Origin: SAR86 cluster bacterium SAR86A
GTDB lineage: Bacteria > Pseudomonadota > Gammaproteobacteria > Magnimaribacterales > D2472
Assembly: GCA_000252525.1 (NCBI GenBank)
Contig: JH611157.1
Span: forward strand, 241,872-305,871
DNA: 64,000 bases
Direction of reading: 5' to 3'
Shown here in pieces: positions 35,127 to 46,634 of the stretch; the stretch's first letter is position 1; the number at the start of each line of letters is the position of its first letter. The notes beneath the pieces were generated by a model. That model saw nothing but the letters and a program-made list of their open reading frames with translations, made no database searches and was not told where the DNA came from. The position numbers and the translations under genes are program-made.

Positions 35127-36278
35127 ATGTTTTTTAGACTATTCTCAATCTTACAGAAGAAGGCATTCTTTGCTCTTCTTTTTATATTAAATACTCCTTT
35201 ACTGAACGCGGATTGGTTTGCTCTAAACATGACCAGAGGAATTACAGATATCAGCAACGAAGTATTTGAGCTTCATATGCTTATATTTTGGATTTGTGTA
35301 GCTATAGGTGTTTTAGTATTTTCCGTAATGTTCTATTCGATGTGGGCACATACCAAAAAGAAAAATCCAGTTCCTGCAAAATTCCATGAAAATCACAAAT
35401 TAGAAATTGCATGGACAATAATTCCTTTTCTTATTCTTATTGCAATGGCTGTTCCTGCATCAAAGACACTTGTAAAAATTTACGATGATGAGGCTGGCGA
35501 TATAAATATTCAGGTAACTGGATATCAATGGAAATGGCAATACAGGTATTTAGAGGATGATGTTAGTTTTTTCTCAAATCTTTCAACAGATTTAGATGAA
35601 ATTTATAACTTAGTTCCAAAAGGCGAAAACTATCTTCAAGAAGTTGATGAAATGGTTGTTATTCCTGCAGGTAAAAAAGTTAGATTTTTAATAACTGCAA
35701 ACGATGTAATCCATTCATGGTGGATGCCTGCTTTTGCTATTAAACAAGACGCTATACCAGGATTTGTAAATACCGCCTGGACTATTGTTGATGAGCCTGG
35801 GATTTACAGAGGAAAATGTACAGAGCTTTGTGGGAAAAACCATGGCTTTATGCCGATTGTCGTTAAAGTTGTTGAACAAGATGAGTATGACGAATGGGTA
35901 TATGGAAAAAAACAAGAAGCAATCAAACTTGCTGAACTAACAACTAAAGAATGGACAGCTGAGGAGCTGGTTACAAGAGGTGAGAGTATATATGAAGTAA
36001 ATTGTGTTGCATGTCATCAAACCTCAGGCGAAGGTATTACTGGAATTTTTCCAGCCCTTGCTGGTAGTGATATCGTTATGAATAATAAGGACAGAAATAT
36101 TGAGATTTTAATGGAAGGCGTTCAAGGTGCAGCAATGAACTCTTTTAGTTATTTATCAGAAGTAGAGCTCGCAGCAGTTATTACCTACACGAGACAATCC
36201 TGGGGTAATGCTGAAAAGGGCGATGGCGAAATAGTTGTCCCTAAAGATATTGTAGATTACAAAGAACCAAAAATTTAA
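35127..36278 (+). CDS. coxB: cytochrome c oxidase subunit II with fused cytochrome c domain
   Basis: CuA motif CTELCGKNHGFM; CVACH heme motif. Confidence 0.96.
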   Translation: MFFRLFSILQKKAFFALLFILNTPLLNADWFALNMTRGITDISNEVFELHMLIFWICVAIGVLVFSVMFYSMWAHTKKKNPVPAKFHENHKLEIAWTIIPFLILIAMAVPASKTLVKIYDDEAGDINIQVTGYQWKWQYRYLEDDVSFFSNLSTDLDEIYNLVPKGENYLQEVDEMVVIPAGKKVRFLITANDVIHSWWMPAFAIKQDAIPGFVNTAWTIVDEPGIYRGKCTELCGKNHGFMPIVVKVVEQDEYDEWVYGKKQEAIKLAELTTKEWTAEELVTRGESIYEVNCVACHQTSGEGITGIFPALAGSDIVMNNKDRNIEILMEGVQGAAMNSFSYLSEVELAAVITYTRQSWGNAEKGDGEIVVPKDIVDYKEPKI

Positions 36279-36292
36279 AATAGGAAATTATT

Positions 36293-37876
36293 ATGAGTGC
36301 AGTTATAGAAAATCATCATGACGACCACCATCACGGTCCTGCCAAAGGTATAACAAGGTGGTTGTACACAACCAACCATAAAGATATAGGAACACTCTAC
36401 TTATGGTTTAGTTTTGCCATGTTCTTAATTGGTGGAGCTATGGCTATGGTCATCAGAGCGGAGCTTTTCCAACCAGGCATGCAGATCGTTGAACCAGAAT
36501 TTTATAACCAAATGATTACATTGCATGGCTTGATTATGATTTTTGGTGGAGTCATGCCTGCTTTTGTTGGTTTGGCAAATTGGCTGGTTCCAATGATGAT
36601 TGGTGCGCCAGACATGGCACTACCTAGAATGAATAACTTAAGTTTTTGGATATTGCCTTTTGCGTTTTTTATTCTTTTATCTTCTTTATTTATGGAAGGA
36701 GGAGCACCCAATTTTGGCTGGACTTTTTATGCTCCACTTTCAACAACATATGCACCACCTAGTGTGACGTTCTTTATTTTTTCTGTTCATATAATGGGAG
36801 CTTCCTCAATAATGGGAGCGATAAATGTTGTTGTAACAATTATGAACATGAGAGCTCCAGGTGTTTCATTAATGAAAATGCCACTTTTTGTTTGGTCATG
36901 GTTAATCACTGCATACTTATTGATTGCTGTGATGCCTGTTTTGGCTGGTGCTGTGACAATGATGTTAATGGATATTCACTTTGGTACAAGCTTCTTTAAC
37001 GCAGCCGGAGGCGGAGATCCAGTTCTTTTTCAACATATATTTTGGTTCTTTGGGCACCCAGAAGTTTATATAATGATATTGCCGGCTTTTGGAATTGTTT
37101 CTCACATAATCGAAACTTTTTCTAGAAAACAACTCTTTGGATATTCCTCAATGGTTTGGGCTATGCTCTCTATTGCAATTCTCTCTTTTGTTGTTTGGGC
37201 ACATCATATGTTTACAGTAGGACTTCCTTTAGCTGCAGAAATATTTTTTATGTGGGCAACAATGCTTATTGCTGTTCCTACTGGTGTAAAAGTTTTTAAT
37301 TGGGTAGCTACAATGTTTAGAGGCTCATTAACTTTCGAAACTCCAATGTTGTTCGCGATAGCATTCGTCGTTCTATTTACAATCGGTGGATTATCAGGAT
37401 TAATGCTTGCTATTGTTCCAGCAGATTTTCAATATCATGATACTTATTTTGTTGTTGCGCACTTCCACTATGTATTAGTACCTGGAGCTATATTCTCCAT
37501 TATGGCAGCAGTTTATTATTGGATACCTAAATGGTCTGGAAACATGTATGACGAGAGATTAGGTAAACTTCATTTTTGGTTGTCATTCATTGGTGTTAAC
37601 GTGACTTTTTTCCCACAGCATTTTATCGGTTTGGCTGGCATGCCAAGAAGATATCCAGATTACGCTTTAGTTTTTGCTGATTGGAATATGGTTTCAAGTG
37701 TTGGAGCTTTCCTATTTGGCTTCTCTCAATTACTTTTCCTTTTTATTGTTATTAAAACTGTGATGGGTGGTAAAAAAGCAACTGATCAAGTTTGGGATGG
37801 AGCGAAAGGACTTGAATGGACAGTAGCTTCACCTGCTCCTTATCATACATTTTCTACTCCACCTAAGGTTGATTAA
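36293..37876 (+). CDS. coxA: cytochrome c oxidase subunit I
   Basis: FWFFGHPEVYIMILPAFGIVSHI; WAHHMFTVG; HDTYFVVAHFHYVL. Confidence 0.98.
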   Translation: MSAVIENHHDDHHHGPAKGITRWLYTTNHKDIGTLYLWFSFAMFLIGGAMAMVIRAELFQPGMQIVEPEFYNQMITLHGLIMIFGGVMPAFVGLANWLVPMMIGAPDMALPRMNNLSFWILPFAFFILLSSLFMEGGAPNFGWTFYAPLSTTYAPPSVTFFIFSVHIMGASSIMGAINVVVTIMNMRAPGVSLMKMPLFVWSWLITAYLLIAVMPVLAGAVTMMLMDIHFGTSFFNAAGGGDPVLFQHIFWFFGHPEVYIMILPAFGIVSHIIETFSRKQLFGYSSMVWAMLSIAILSFVVWAHHMFTVGLPLAAEIFFMWATMLIAVPTGVKVFNWVATMFRGSLTFETPMLFAIAFVVLFTIGGLSGLMLAIVPADFQYHDTYFVVAHFHYVLVPGAIFSIMAAVYYWIPKWSGNMYDERLGKLHFWLSFIGVNVTFFPQHFIGLAGMPRRYPDYALVFADWNMVSSVGAFLFGFSQLLFLFIVIKTVMGGKKATDQVWDGAKGLEWTVASPAPYHTFSTPPKVD

Positions 37877-38433
37877 TGAAAAAAGAAGCAAAAAAAACAT
37901 TAATTAGGCTAGTCGTAGCAGTTCCGTTAATGTTTGCTTTTGGTTTTGCTTTAGTGCCTTTGTATGATGTTTTTTGTGAAGTAACTGGCATTAACGGGAA
38001 GGTATTCCAGTCTGAACATTCCGAAGAATTAGTAACAGAAGATGGAAGACAGATAGCGCTTCAATTTATATCAACTAATAATGAAAACATGCCGTGGACA
38101 TTTAAACCATCTGAACAAGTTTTAAGTATCCAGACTGGTAAATATCACACTGCAACTTTTTATGTGAAAAATACTACGAATAAAACTATGATGGCTCAAG
38201 CAGTTCCAAGCGTCGCACCTTCAAATGCTGCAGAACACTTAAAAAAGCTTGAATGTTTTTGTTTCGAACAACAAGTCTTGAAGCCTGGTGAAGAAGCATT
38301 ATTGCCAGTAAAGCTATTGGTTTCAAATGAGTTACCATCAAATATAAAAAATATTATTCTGTCCTATACTATATTTGATATAACTGACTACAGTGAGAAA
38401 ACATTAGCCCATCATCAGATGGATATGGAGTAA
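37876..38433 (+). CDS. cytochrome c oxidase assembly protein Cox11/CtaG
   Basis: PLYDVFCEVTGINGK; CFCFEQQ. Confidence 0.95.
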   Translation: MKKEAKKTLIRLVVAVPLMFAFGFALVPLYDVFCEVTGINGKVFQSEHSEELVTEDGRQIALQFISTNNENMPWTFKPSEQVLSIQTGKYHTATFYVKNTTNKTMMAQAVPSVAPSNAAEHLKKLECFCFEQQVLKPGEEALLPVKLLVSNELPSNIKNIILSYTIFDITDYSEKTLAHHQMDME

Positions 38434-38437
38434 AAAA

Positions 38438-39352
38438 ATGAGTGGGGGAAGCTATTACGTACCAGATCAAAGCAGATTTCCAATATTTATGGCTTTCTCT
38501 TTGTTTCTTCTTGTCATGGGCGCATCTAGCACAATTAATAATTTAGATGACCCAACTAGTAATTCGGTATACATACTATATACAGGTTTTGCATGTCTGT
38601 TTTTGACATTGTTTTTTTGGTTCAGACAAGTAATAAAAGAACATCTTGCTGGACTAGATTCAAATCAATTAAAACAATCTTATGTGTATGGCATGGCTTG
38701 GTTCATATTTTCTGAAGTAATGTTTTTTGCTGCTTTTTTTGGAGCTTTATTTTACGTAAGAACATTCGCAGTACCTTGGTTAGCTGGAGATGGAGCTAAG
38801 GGTGGAGCAATAACAGCAATTGAGTTATGGCCTGCGTTTGAATCTGCTTGGCCTGTTATGACAACCCCAGATCAGGGAAATGAATATGATTTAGCTAAGA
38901 AAAGCATGGCATGGCCAGGCTGGAATCATGCTCTACAGTGGTTACCACTTTGGAATACAATTGTGCTCCTAAGCTCTTCATGGACTGTTCATCTTGCTCA
39001 TCTTGGTTTAAAAAAAGGAAACAGGAAAAAGTTTAATGCTTATCTCGGAGTGACTGTATTATTGGCACTGATTTTTGTTGGACTCCAGGCTCTGGAATAT
39101 TATGAGGCTTACGCACATTATGGCCTTACATTGAACTCTGGTATCTATGGCTCAACCTTCTTTATGCTGACGGGTTTTCATGGTTTCCATGTAATGATGG
39201 GAGGCATCATGTTAGCTGTTATGCTTGCTAGATCAGTTTTTGCAGGTCATTTTGAACAACATGATCATTTTGGTTTCGAAGCTGCTTCTTGGTATTGGCA
39301 TTTTGTTGATGTAGTTTGGCTGATGCTTTTTTTATTTGTCTATATTCTATAA
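38438..39352 (+). CDS. coxC: cytochrome c oxidase subunit III
   Basis: TGFHGFHVMMGG; WYWHFVDVVWLMLF. Confidence 0.97.
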   Translation: MSGGSYYVPDQSRFPIFMAFSLFLLVMGASSTINNLDDPTSNSVYILYTGFACLFLTLFFWFRQVIKEHLAGLDSNQLKQSYVYGMAWFIFSEVMFFAAFFGALFYVRTFAVPWLAGDGAKGGAITAIELWPAFESAWPVMTTPDQGNEYDLAKKSMAWPGWNHALQWLPLWNTIVLLSSSWTVHLAHLGLKKGNRKKFNAYLGVTVLLALIFVGLQALEYYEAYAHYGLTLNSGIYGSTFFMLTGFHGFHVMMGGIMLAVMLARSVFAGHFEQHDHFGFEAASWYWHFVDVVWLMLFLFVYIL

Positions 39353-39571
39353 TTAAGAGTCTTGCCAAGGAACGCTGTTACCTAGCTCGCCAGTGTAAAG
39401 ACCAATCGCAATCAATATGATTAAAACTGTAGCAAAGAAAACTCTAAGGCCTAGCAGATAAACAGTTCTTTTTCTTCCAGTCTCACCCTTATCTACGAGC
39501 AGAAAAAAAAGACCACCAGCAAGAGAGAGAAGCAAAAGAGGTATTACGATATAAATTAAAGTGGTAATCAT
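39353..39571 (-). CDS. twin-transmembrane protein (DUF2909)
   Basis: 72 aa, two TMs; canonical position between coxC and surf1. Confidence 0.75.
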   Translation of the reverse strand: MITTLIYIVIPLLLLSLAGGLFFLLVDKGETGRKRTVYLLGLRVFFATVLIILIAIGLYTGELGNSVPWQDS

Positions 39572-39605
39572 AATAAAATTTTAAAGCATATATACTTTTA
39601 TAGAT

Positions 39606-40307
39606 ATGAAAAAAAATAAATTTAATCCAGGCGTAAGAATATCAATATTTTTTGTTTTTTTTGCTATTGTTTTTTTCTCCCTCGGACTTTGGCAGATCGA
39701 GAGAGGGCAATCGAAAACCGATCTTTTAAAAGAGTTTAAAAATAATACATTACAGGAACCTAACTATCTAACCGAAGCATCTAAGAAATGGGACAGAGTT
39801 TTTGTAGAAGGGAAATGGGATTCATCCCAGCAAATGTTGATTGATAACGTTATTAATAGGGGTGTAGCAGGTTATAAAGTTTTAACACCATTTAGGATTG
39901 CTGAAACTAACGAAGTTATTTTGATTGATCGAGGATGGATTAAAGGAAATAAATCTAGGGACGATCTTCCAAATGTTAATATGGTTGAAACCTTTGAAAA
40001 AGTTAGTGGAATTTTGGAGTATCCAGAACTTGGACTAGTTTTGTCCGATGAACTAATTTCTGATGCTTGGCCAAAAGTATCACAGACTAAAAACCTAGAA
40101 ATCATCACAAAAGAATACAATGAAAAAATTTATCCTCTAATTTTACTAGCGGACCCAACCAGTAAAAATAGTCTTGAATATATTAAAATTAACCCAACAA
40201 ATATGACACCAGTAAAGCATTATGGATATTCAGCTCAGTGGTTTTTAATGTTTATAGTTCTATGTGTCATGTATGTATGGTTCGGATTTAAAAAAAATGA
40301 AAAGTAA
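39606..40307 (+). CDS. SURF1 family cytochrome oxidase biogenesis protein
   Basis: FSLGLWQIERGQSKTDLL; VILIDRGWIKGN; HYGYSAQWFLM. Confidence 0.93.
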   Translation: MKKNKFNPGVRISIFFVFFAIVFFSLGLWQIERGQSKTDLLKEFKNNTLQEPNYLTEASKKWDRVFVEGKWDSSQQMLIDNVINRGVAGYKVLTPFRIAETNEVILIDRGWIKGNKSRDDLPNVNMVETFEKVSGILEYPELGLVLSDELISDAWPKVSQTKNLEIITKEYNEKIYPLILLADPTSKNSLEYIKINPTNMTPVKHYGYSAQWFLMFIVLCVMYVWFGFKKNEK

Positions 40308-40848
40308 GTTTTTCTTAGCAGTATTATTGTTAACACCAATTTTGGTGGTTACATTTTCTACTTTATATTTTCTGATGGGAATGTCGCCAGAAGGTACAAA
40401 AAATAATGGAGTTTTTTTCAAGAGTTATTTTGATTTAAATGACTTTAAAAACGGTGAAGGAAAACAAGATTTATTAAAATTCGATGATGGTAAATGGATA
40501 TTATCAGTTTATGTTACAGACATAGAGGCAAGCAAAGAATCTATATATTTAGCCAGACAACTAAATGTTGCATTAAATAGAGACATCAACAAATTAAAAA
40601 GAGTTATGTTTTATTCGAATAAATTGTTACAAGATGATCTTGAAGAAATTAAGTCGCTATATCCTCGCTTAGAAATTGTAGAAGATAGTAACGGAGTTTT
40701 ACTAAATGTATTACAAAGAAACTCAATGCTGGACTTTAATTCCGAAAATCCAATATTTGTAATTGATCCGTATGGAAGGGCTGTGATGTATTTTTTGCCT
40801 GATACTGATCCCAAGTTAATTCTTAAAGACCTAAAGGTGCTAATCTAA
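40297..40848 (+). CDS. hypothetical membrane-anchored protein of cox cluster
   Basis: One N-terminal TM; position between surf1 and ctaA; likely ATG at 40297. Confidence 0.65.
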   Translation: MKSKFFLAVLLLTPILVVTFSTLYFLMGMSPEGTKNNGVFFKSYFDLNDFKNGEGKQDLLKFDDGKWILSVYVTDIEASKESIYLARQLNVALNRDINKLKRVMFYSNKLLQDDLEEIKSLYPRLEIVEDSNGVLLNVLQRNSMLDFNSENPIFVIDPYGRAVMYFLPDTDPKLILKDLKVLI

Positions 40849-41822
40849 TGAATCAAATAAAAAATCTTTCTTTAATAGGTATATTCATGGCTTTCGTTGT
40901 GATTGCTCTGGGAGCATGGACCAGACTGGTAGACGCTGGATTAGGTTGTCCAGATTGGCCTGGATGTTATGGCTTTGTATTTTGGCCAAATGATGAGGCA
41001 GAGATAGCTTTAGCAGAAAGTAGATTCCCTATGTTTCCATACGATATTAATAAAGCGATACCTGAACAAGTCCATAGATTATTTGCAGCATCACTTGGTT
41101 TATTAGCAATAATTTTGGTTTACCTATCTTTTAATAAAACAAATAATAAATCTATGCAAAGATGGTCAGCCTTTCTTCTATTGCTAATCTGTTGTCAGGG
41201 TTTATTCGGGTACTTAACTGTAAGCCTCAAACTATTGCCGATAATTGTGACTATTCATCTGTTCGGTGGTTTTGCTACATTAACGCTTTTATATTTTATC
41301 TACTTGAAGTCTAGAAATTTTGAAATATTAAACCAAATGAATATATCAGGTCTCAAAACTATAGCTGCGATAGCTATGCTTGTATTAATTCTTCAGATAT
41401 TTTTAGGGGTTTGGACGAGCACTAATTACGCATCATTAGCTTGTGCTGATTTTCCTACATGTCAAGGCAGCTATATACCTGAAATGGATTTCAAGAGTGG
41501 ATTTAATCTAAATCAAGAAGTTGGACCTAATTATTTGTATGGGCTTCTTGATAATCCTGCAAGAGTAGCTATTCACTATTCACATAGAATATCAGCCCTG
41601 TTTGTTACATTAATATTTTTAATTTTAATGTCGAGATTATGGTTTTCAGATGCAGCACCTCTTGCATCAACATTAGGGATTTTATTGCTAACTCAAATAA
41701 CTTTAGGAATTATTAATGTTGTTTACGTTCTGCCATTGTATGTAGCGATTGCTCATAACTTAGTTGCAGCATGTCTATTATTGGCAATGTTTACAGTTAA
41801 TTATTTAGCTTGGAAAAAATGA
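40848..41822 (+). CDS. ctaA: heme A synthase (COX15/CtaA)
   Basis: GAWTRLVDAGLGCPDWPGCYG. Confidence 0.95.
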   Translation: MNQIKNLSLIGIFMAFVVIALGAWTRLVDAGLGCPDWPGCYGFVFWPNDEAEIALAESRFPMFPYDINKAIPEQVHRLFAASLGLLAIILVYLSFNKTNNKSMQRWSAFLLLLICCQGLFGYLTVSLKLLPIIVTIHLFGGFATLTLLYFIYLKSRNFEILNQMNISGLKTIAAIAMLVLILQIFLGVWTSTNYASLACADFPTCQGSYIPEMDFKSGFNLNQEVGPNYLYGLLDNPARVAIHYSHRISALFVTLIFLILMSRLWFSDAAPLASTLGILLLTQITLGIINVVYVLPLYVAIAHNLVAACLLLAMFTVNYLAWKK

Positions 41823-42685
41823 CACTCTTAAAAAGCTATTACGCTTTATGTAAACCAAATGTTGTTTATATGATGTTGATATGTGCTTTTGTTGGAATGT
41901 TGCTTGCTGAAGAAGCTGTATCTTCATTTTCTTATCTTTGTATTTCTTTGTTTGGTATTGCATTGTGTGCTTCATCTGCTGCAGCAATCAATCAAGTTAT
42001 TGACAGAAAAACTGATGCATCAATGACCAGAACTGATCAAAGACCATTACCAAAAGGAGAGCTCTCTGTAATGCATGCTTCTATTTTTGCTATGACCATA
42101 GGTGTCATTGGAGCTTTGATTTTATTTTTTTATGTAAACACTTTAACAATGTTGTTAACCATTGGATCCCTCATAGGCTATGCATTTATTTATACGGTCT
42201 ACCTTAAAAGAGCTACTCCACAAAATATTGTTATTGGTGGCCTAGCAGGAGCTGCACCACCTTTACTTGGATGGTCATCTGTAACAAACACAATAGATCC
42301 ATATGCCTTGTTGTTAGTTTTAATAATATTTGTTTGGACTCCTCCTCATTTTTGGGCTTTAGCAATTTATAGAAAAGATGAATATGCAAAGGAGTCAATT
42401 CCCATGATGCCAGTAACTCATGGAGTGTCTTTTACTAAGCTTCAAATAGTCTTATATACAATAATATTATTTATAGTTAGTGTCTTGCCATATATTGTTT
42501 TAATGTCAGGCGTTATATATTTAATTTCAGCGTTAATTCTTAGCTCAGTTTTCTTATATTACTCATTGAAACTTTTTTATAGCGACAATGACGAGGATGC
42601 CATGAGAACTTTCCAATTCTCAATATATTATATTTTTTTAATTTTCTTGGCTTTACTTGCAGACCATTACATAATTATTGATTAA
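41819..42685 (+). CDS. ctaB: protoheme IX farnesyltransferase
   Basis: NQVIDRKTDASMTRTDQRPLP; ATGA overlap suggests start 41819 rather than 41810. Confidence 0.95.
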   Translation: MTLLKSYYALCKPNVVYMMLICAFVGMLLAEEAVSSFSYLCISLFGIALCASSAAAINQVIDRKTDASMTRTDQRPLPKGELSVMHASIFAMTIGVIGALILFFYVNTLTMLLTIGSLIGYAFIYTVYLKRATPQNIVIGGLAGAAPPLLGWSSVTNTIDPYALLLVLIIFVWTPPHFWALAIYRKDEYAKESIPMMPVTHGVSFTKLQIVLYTIILFIVSVLPYIVLMSGVIYLISALILSSVFLYYSLKLFYSDNDEDAMRTFQFSIYYIFLIFLALLADHYIIID

Positions 42686-43320
42686 TGACGGTTAAGAAAA
42701 ATATTTTACTGATAGTAATATTTATTTTTGCTGTATTAACTTTATTTATTAATAAATTAACTTCACCGAGAGTTTTAAGCACAAATGAATTATTAATAAA
42801 TGGCCTCTTTTTATACGAAGCCCCAAAAGAAATTTCTGACTTTACTTTTTTTTCCTCAAATAAGAAAGAATTCAGTAAATCAGATCTTCAAGGAAAGTGG
42901 ACATTAATGTATTTTGGTTTTACAAAGTGTCCAGATGAATGCCCAACGACAATGTATCAAATATCAAAACTTATAAAAGTTCTCAGAGAAAAAAACTATC
43001 CTCTTGACGATAAGCAGTGGATTTTAGTTTCTATTGATCCCGAGAGGGATACTCCTGAACAGATTGATAAATATGCCAAAGGATTTGATGAGGCATTTGT
43101 GGGAATTGTTAACAACAGACCAATGTTATTGAGTCTAGCAACTCAGTTATCTGTTAATAATGTTATGCCAAGCTCAGATAAATCAGACCACTCTCATTTA
43201 GATAATCACGTTAACAATATCATTCTACTTAATCCAAATGGAGAGTTTGCTGGAATATTTAGGCCACCCTTTGATTTACCCAGACTTTCTTTGACGTATC
43301 AATCAGTTACTAGTAAGTAA
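42685..43320 (+). CDS. SCO1/SenC copper chaperone
   Basis: YFGFTKCPDECPTTM; SIDPERDTPEQ. Confidence 0.93.
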   Translation: MTVKKNILLIVIFIFAVLTLFINKLTSPRVLSTNELLINGLFLYEAPKEISDFTFFSSNKKEFSKSDLQGKWTLMYFGFTKCPDECPTTMYQISKLIKVLREKNYPLDDKQWILVSIDPERDTPEQIDKYAKGFDEAFVGIVNNRPMLLSLATQLSVNNVMPSSDKSDHSHLDNHVNNIILLNPNGEFAGIFRPPFDLPRLSLTYQSVTSK

Positions 43321-43324
43321 TTAA

Positions 43325-44119
43325 TTAAAGTTTCTTAAATAAAAGCGTCATTCTGTCGCTTTCACCAATATTAAGATATTTCTCTTTATCTTGTTCTTTC
43401 AATCTTAAAACTGGTGGTAAAGTCCATACGCCTCTTGGGTGATCTTTTGTATCTTTGGGATTTGCATTTATTTCAGATTTTGATATCAATGTAAATCCAT
43501 GCTTTTGTGCAATATTAATTGCATATTCTTCTGTTACATAGCCTGTCTTTCTCATGTCCTCAAGACTCGTACCCGGATTAGCTCTATGCTCAACAACTCC
43601 AAGTATGCCATTTTGCTTAAGTGCCTTATGCGCATTTGAAAAAATTAGATCTATTTGAGGCCCAATCCAATTGTGAAGATTACGAAATGTTAAGACAGCA
43701 TCTACCGAACCTTCATCGGCTAATTTTGAGCTAAGATCAACAACTTTCACATTTTTATACATTGGATTTTGGTTAACTTTATTTTCAAAGTTGTTCCTCA
43801 TTCTTATGTAGAAATCTCTATCAGAGTCCTTATCAAAATGTGCAGCAATAACTACTCCAGGACTATGAATATAGTTGGCAAGAATTTCAGTATACCAGCC
43901 ACCACCTGGCGAAAGTTCTACGACTTTCATGTCTTGTTTAATTTCAAAAAAACTCAATGTTTCGTATGGATTTCTATACTTATCTCTTGAGACGTTTTTT
44001 GAACTACGATCTTTGCTATTAATAGCATTCTCTAGGCTATGAGCATGATTATAGGATGAGAATAAAACTGCTGAAGTAATAAAAAGCAGATAGTGTAAGT
44101 AAAATTTGTTAGTCTTCAT
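43325..44119 (-). CDS. predicted exported class I SAM methyltransferase
   Basis: Signal-like N-terminus; VVELSPGGGWYTEILANY. Confidence 0.8.
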   Translation of the reverse strand: MKTNKFYLHYLLFITSAVLFSSYNHAHSLENAINSKDRSSKNVSRDKYRNPYETLSFFEIKQDMKVVELSPGGGWYTEILANYIHSPGVVIAAHFDKDSDRDFYIRMRNNFENKVNQNPMYKNVKVVDLSSKLADEGSVDAVLTFRNLHNWIGPQIDLIFSNAHKALKQNGILGVVEHRANPGTSLEDMRKTGYVTEEYAINIAQKHGFTLISKSEINANPKDTKDHPRGVWTLPPVLRLKEQDKEKYLNIGESDRMTLLFKKL

Positions 44120-44120
44120 A

Positions 44121-45119
44121 TTATATTTTAATTATAACTTTTCCCTTTGCTTTTCTGTCCATTAGGTGAGCAATTGCTAATGCACCATCATTTAAACTAA
44201 ACGAATCAGATACCTCTGGATTAATTTTTCCTTCTGAATGAAGTTTAAAAAGCTCCTCAAAGTTGTTTCTATTTTCATCTGGATGCATTCCAACCCATGC
44301 CCCCCAGAAAACACCTACGATTTTCATACCCTTTAAAAGTGCAAGATTGATCGGTATTTTTGGGATCTCACCAGCAGCAAAACCTATAACGAGGTATCTG
44401 CCGTCCCAAGCAGTTGCTCTTATGCATGGTTCTGAATAATTGTCTCCAATTGGATCATAGACGACATTAGCTCCCATACCTCCCGTCAATTCTTTAATTT
44501 TTGAAGAAAGTTCTTTTTGTTGATTCTTATCAAGCTTTCCACTTTCATATATGAAACCTTCGTCTGCACCATGTGCAATACATAAATCAATCTTGTCTTG
44601 TGTTGACGCAGCTGCGATAACTCTTGCCCCCATGGCTTTACCAAGCTCGACTGTTGCAAGTCCAACGCCTCCTGCAGCTCCTAGAACAAGTAAAGTTTCA
44701 CCTTCTTTTAACTCAGCTCTTTGTTTTAAAGCATACAGTGAAGTTCCATAAGTCATCGGAAGAGCAGCAGCAGTTTCAAAATCCATAGTATCAGGTATTT
44801 TCATCACAGTATTTTCGTGAACAACAATTTTTTCTGCAAAAGCCCCTAGGCCTGTCATTGCAAAAACCCTATCTCCAACTTGAATATCTTTTACATCATC
44901 TCCGATGGCTAAGACTTCTCCTGCAGATTCGCCACCAGGTGTGAATGGTAATTCGGGTTGAAATTGATATAGGCCCTGTATCATCAGAACATCTGGAAAA
45001 TTCACACTTGCAGCTTTGTTTTCAATTAGAACATGACCTGGAAGTAATTCTGGATCAGCTATTTCATTTACTTTTAGCTTGTCTGGTAATCCAAGCTCAA
45101 CACATTGCAGCGCTTTCAT
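44121..45119 (-). CDS. NADPH:quinone oxidoreductase, MDR family
   Basis: GAAGGVGLATVELGKAMGARVIAAAS. Confidence 0.88.
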   Translation of the reverse strand: MKALQCVELGLPDKLKVNEIADPELLPGHVLIENKAASVNFPDVLMIQGLYQFQPELPFTPGGESAGEVLAIGDDVKDIQVGDRVFAMTGLGAFAEKIVVHENTVMKIPDTMDFETAAALPMTYGTSLYALKQRAELKEGETLLVLGAAGGVGLATVELGKAMGARVIAAASTQDKIDLCIAHGADEGFIYESGKLDKNQQKELSSKIKELTGGMGANVVYDPIGDNYSEPCIRATAWDGRYLVIGFAAGEIPKIPINLALLKGMKIVGVFWGAWVGMHPDENRNNFEELFKLHSEGKINPEVSDSFSLNDGALAIAHLMDRKAKGKVIIKI

Positions 45120-45128
45120 AATTTCTCC

Positions 45129-46634
45129 TCAAAGATTAATATTATAGTTTTTTACGTATTCATTCATCTCTTCGCTTGAATTTTTTTGTAAGCTATTAAG
45201 TTTATCTATGGATAGTTCTGCTTCCATTTTTATGCTTTCAGCATACTTGTCGTTGGCTTTTTTAAAAAATTCAACCACTTCTTTTGCTTTATTAAGACCA
45301 TGTTCATGATAAGAGGTTTTTGGTAGTATGCCTCTTGAATAAGTTTTCACAAAATTAATAGCATCTATTAGGCTTTCACTATTTTCAAAGCAACATGCTA
45401 ACTTAATTAAGTCAGAGTAAATTTTTTCTCTGGCATCACCCAAAGTTTCTTCGACAGAATTAATTGAAAGCTTTATTCCATAATCTCTTCCGTCGTAAAC
45501 AGTTTTCTTATCGTTTTCATCAATTCTGATCTTTTCTTCATTAGAAATATCTTTGCTGGGACAAATTAGGCAATAAATTAAAATCATATCTAAAAATTTA
45601 ATATGATTTTTAGAAATTCCAGTTGGCTCATTTGGATCGATATCAATACCTCTAATTTCCAGATACTCTATGCCAAATTTCTTAAGTTGATTATAAGGCC
45701 TCAGGTTTTCCTCTGAGGCTCTTTTTGGCCTTATCGAATCATAGTATTCATTTTCAATTTGTATAATTCCATCTGATATTTGATGAAATTCACCATCATT
45801 ATCTATTAATCCTTTATTTTGAAAATCAGGATAAGGGTCAGTGATTGCACTTCTTATTTTCCTAAGAAATTCTTCTAGAGAGTTATATTTGATATTTAAA
45901 TTCTTTTGAGCATCACTAACGTAACCTATATCACTCATTCTTAAGGATGTTGCGTTTTTTTGATACATGTCGTTGTTAGATAGCTTTGACAGATTATTAA
46001 ATCTGCCATTTACAAAAGACTTATCAACTACATTTGTTTGTCCAAATTCGCTCAATACAAACCAAAAAATTCTTTTGAAATTTCTTATTAATCCAAGGTA
46101 TATCTCATCATAATCTTCCTGTGAATTATTTAGGCTTAATTTTGATAATGATTCGTTATTAATTGAGAAGTTATAGTGCATTCCAGAAACACACTGCATA
46201 GTCGAGCCATACCTGACCTTAAGTCCTTTTCTATAAACATGTTTAAGCAAGCCAGTATTGCTTTGATGATAATATCCTAGATTGATTTTTGATTCGTCTT
46301 TAATATGCGGTGGCATCGATAATGGCCACACTGTTTCATCTTCATTTATGTTATCTATAACAAAAATATGAAGACTGGTTAAAAATGCATGTAGCTCATC
46401 AATGTCATCAAAAGTTGGAGTAACTAATTCAAGCTGAGCTTCAGCAAAATCTGTTGTAATAAATTTATTGGTAAGTGCCGATCCAAGCGACTGAGGGTGC
46501 TCTCGTTCTGAGATATCACCTTTACGGTTAACTCTAAAAAATTCTTTCTCAATACCTCTATTAATGACTAAGTCATTAAAGAAATTCAGTTTACTTAATT
46601 CTTTGAGCCTTTTTTCTAAAAAATCATTATTCAT
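45129..46634 (-). CDS. gshA: glutamate--cysteine ligase
   Basis: [33 protein letters not shown]. Confidence 0.95.
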   Translation of the reverse strand: MNNDFLEKRLKELSKLNFFNDLVINRGIEKEFFRVNRKGDISEREHPQSLGSALTNKFITTDFAEAQLELVTPTFDDIDELHAFLTSLHIFVIDNINEDETVWPLSMPPHIKDESKINLGYYHQSNTGLLKHVYRKGLKVRYGSTMQCVSGMHYNFSINNESLSKLSLNNSQEDYDEIYLGLIRNFKRIFWFVLSEFGQTNVVDKSFVNGRFNNLSKLSNNDMYQKNATSLRMSDIGYVSDAQKNLNIKYNSLEEFLRKIRSAITDPYPDFQNKGLIDNDGEFHQISDGIIQIENEYYDSIRPKRASEENLRPYNQLKKFGIEYLEIRGIDIDPNEPTGISKNHIKFLDMILIYCLICPSKDISNEEKIRIDENDKKTVYDGRDYGIKLSINSVEETLGDAREKIYSDLIKLACCFENSESLIDAINFVKTYSRGILPKTSYHEHGLNKAKEVVEFFKKANDKYAESIKMEAELSIDKLNSLQKNSSEEMNEYVKNYNINL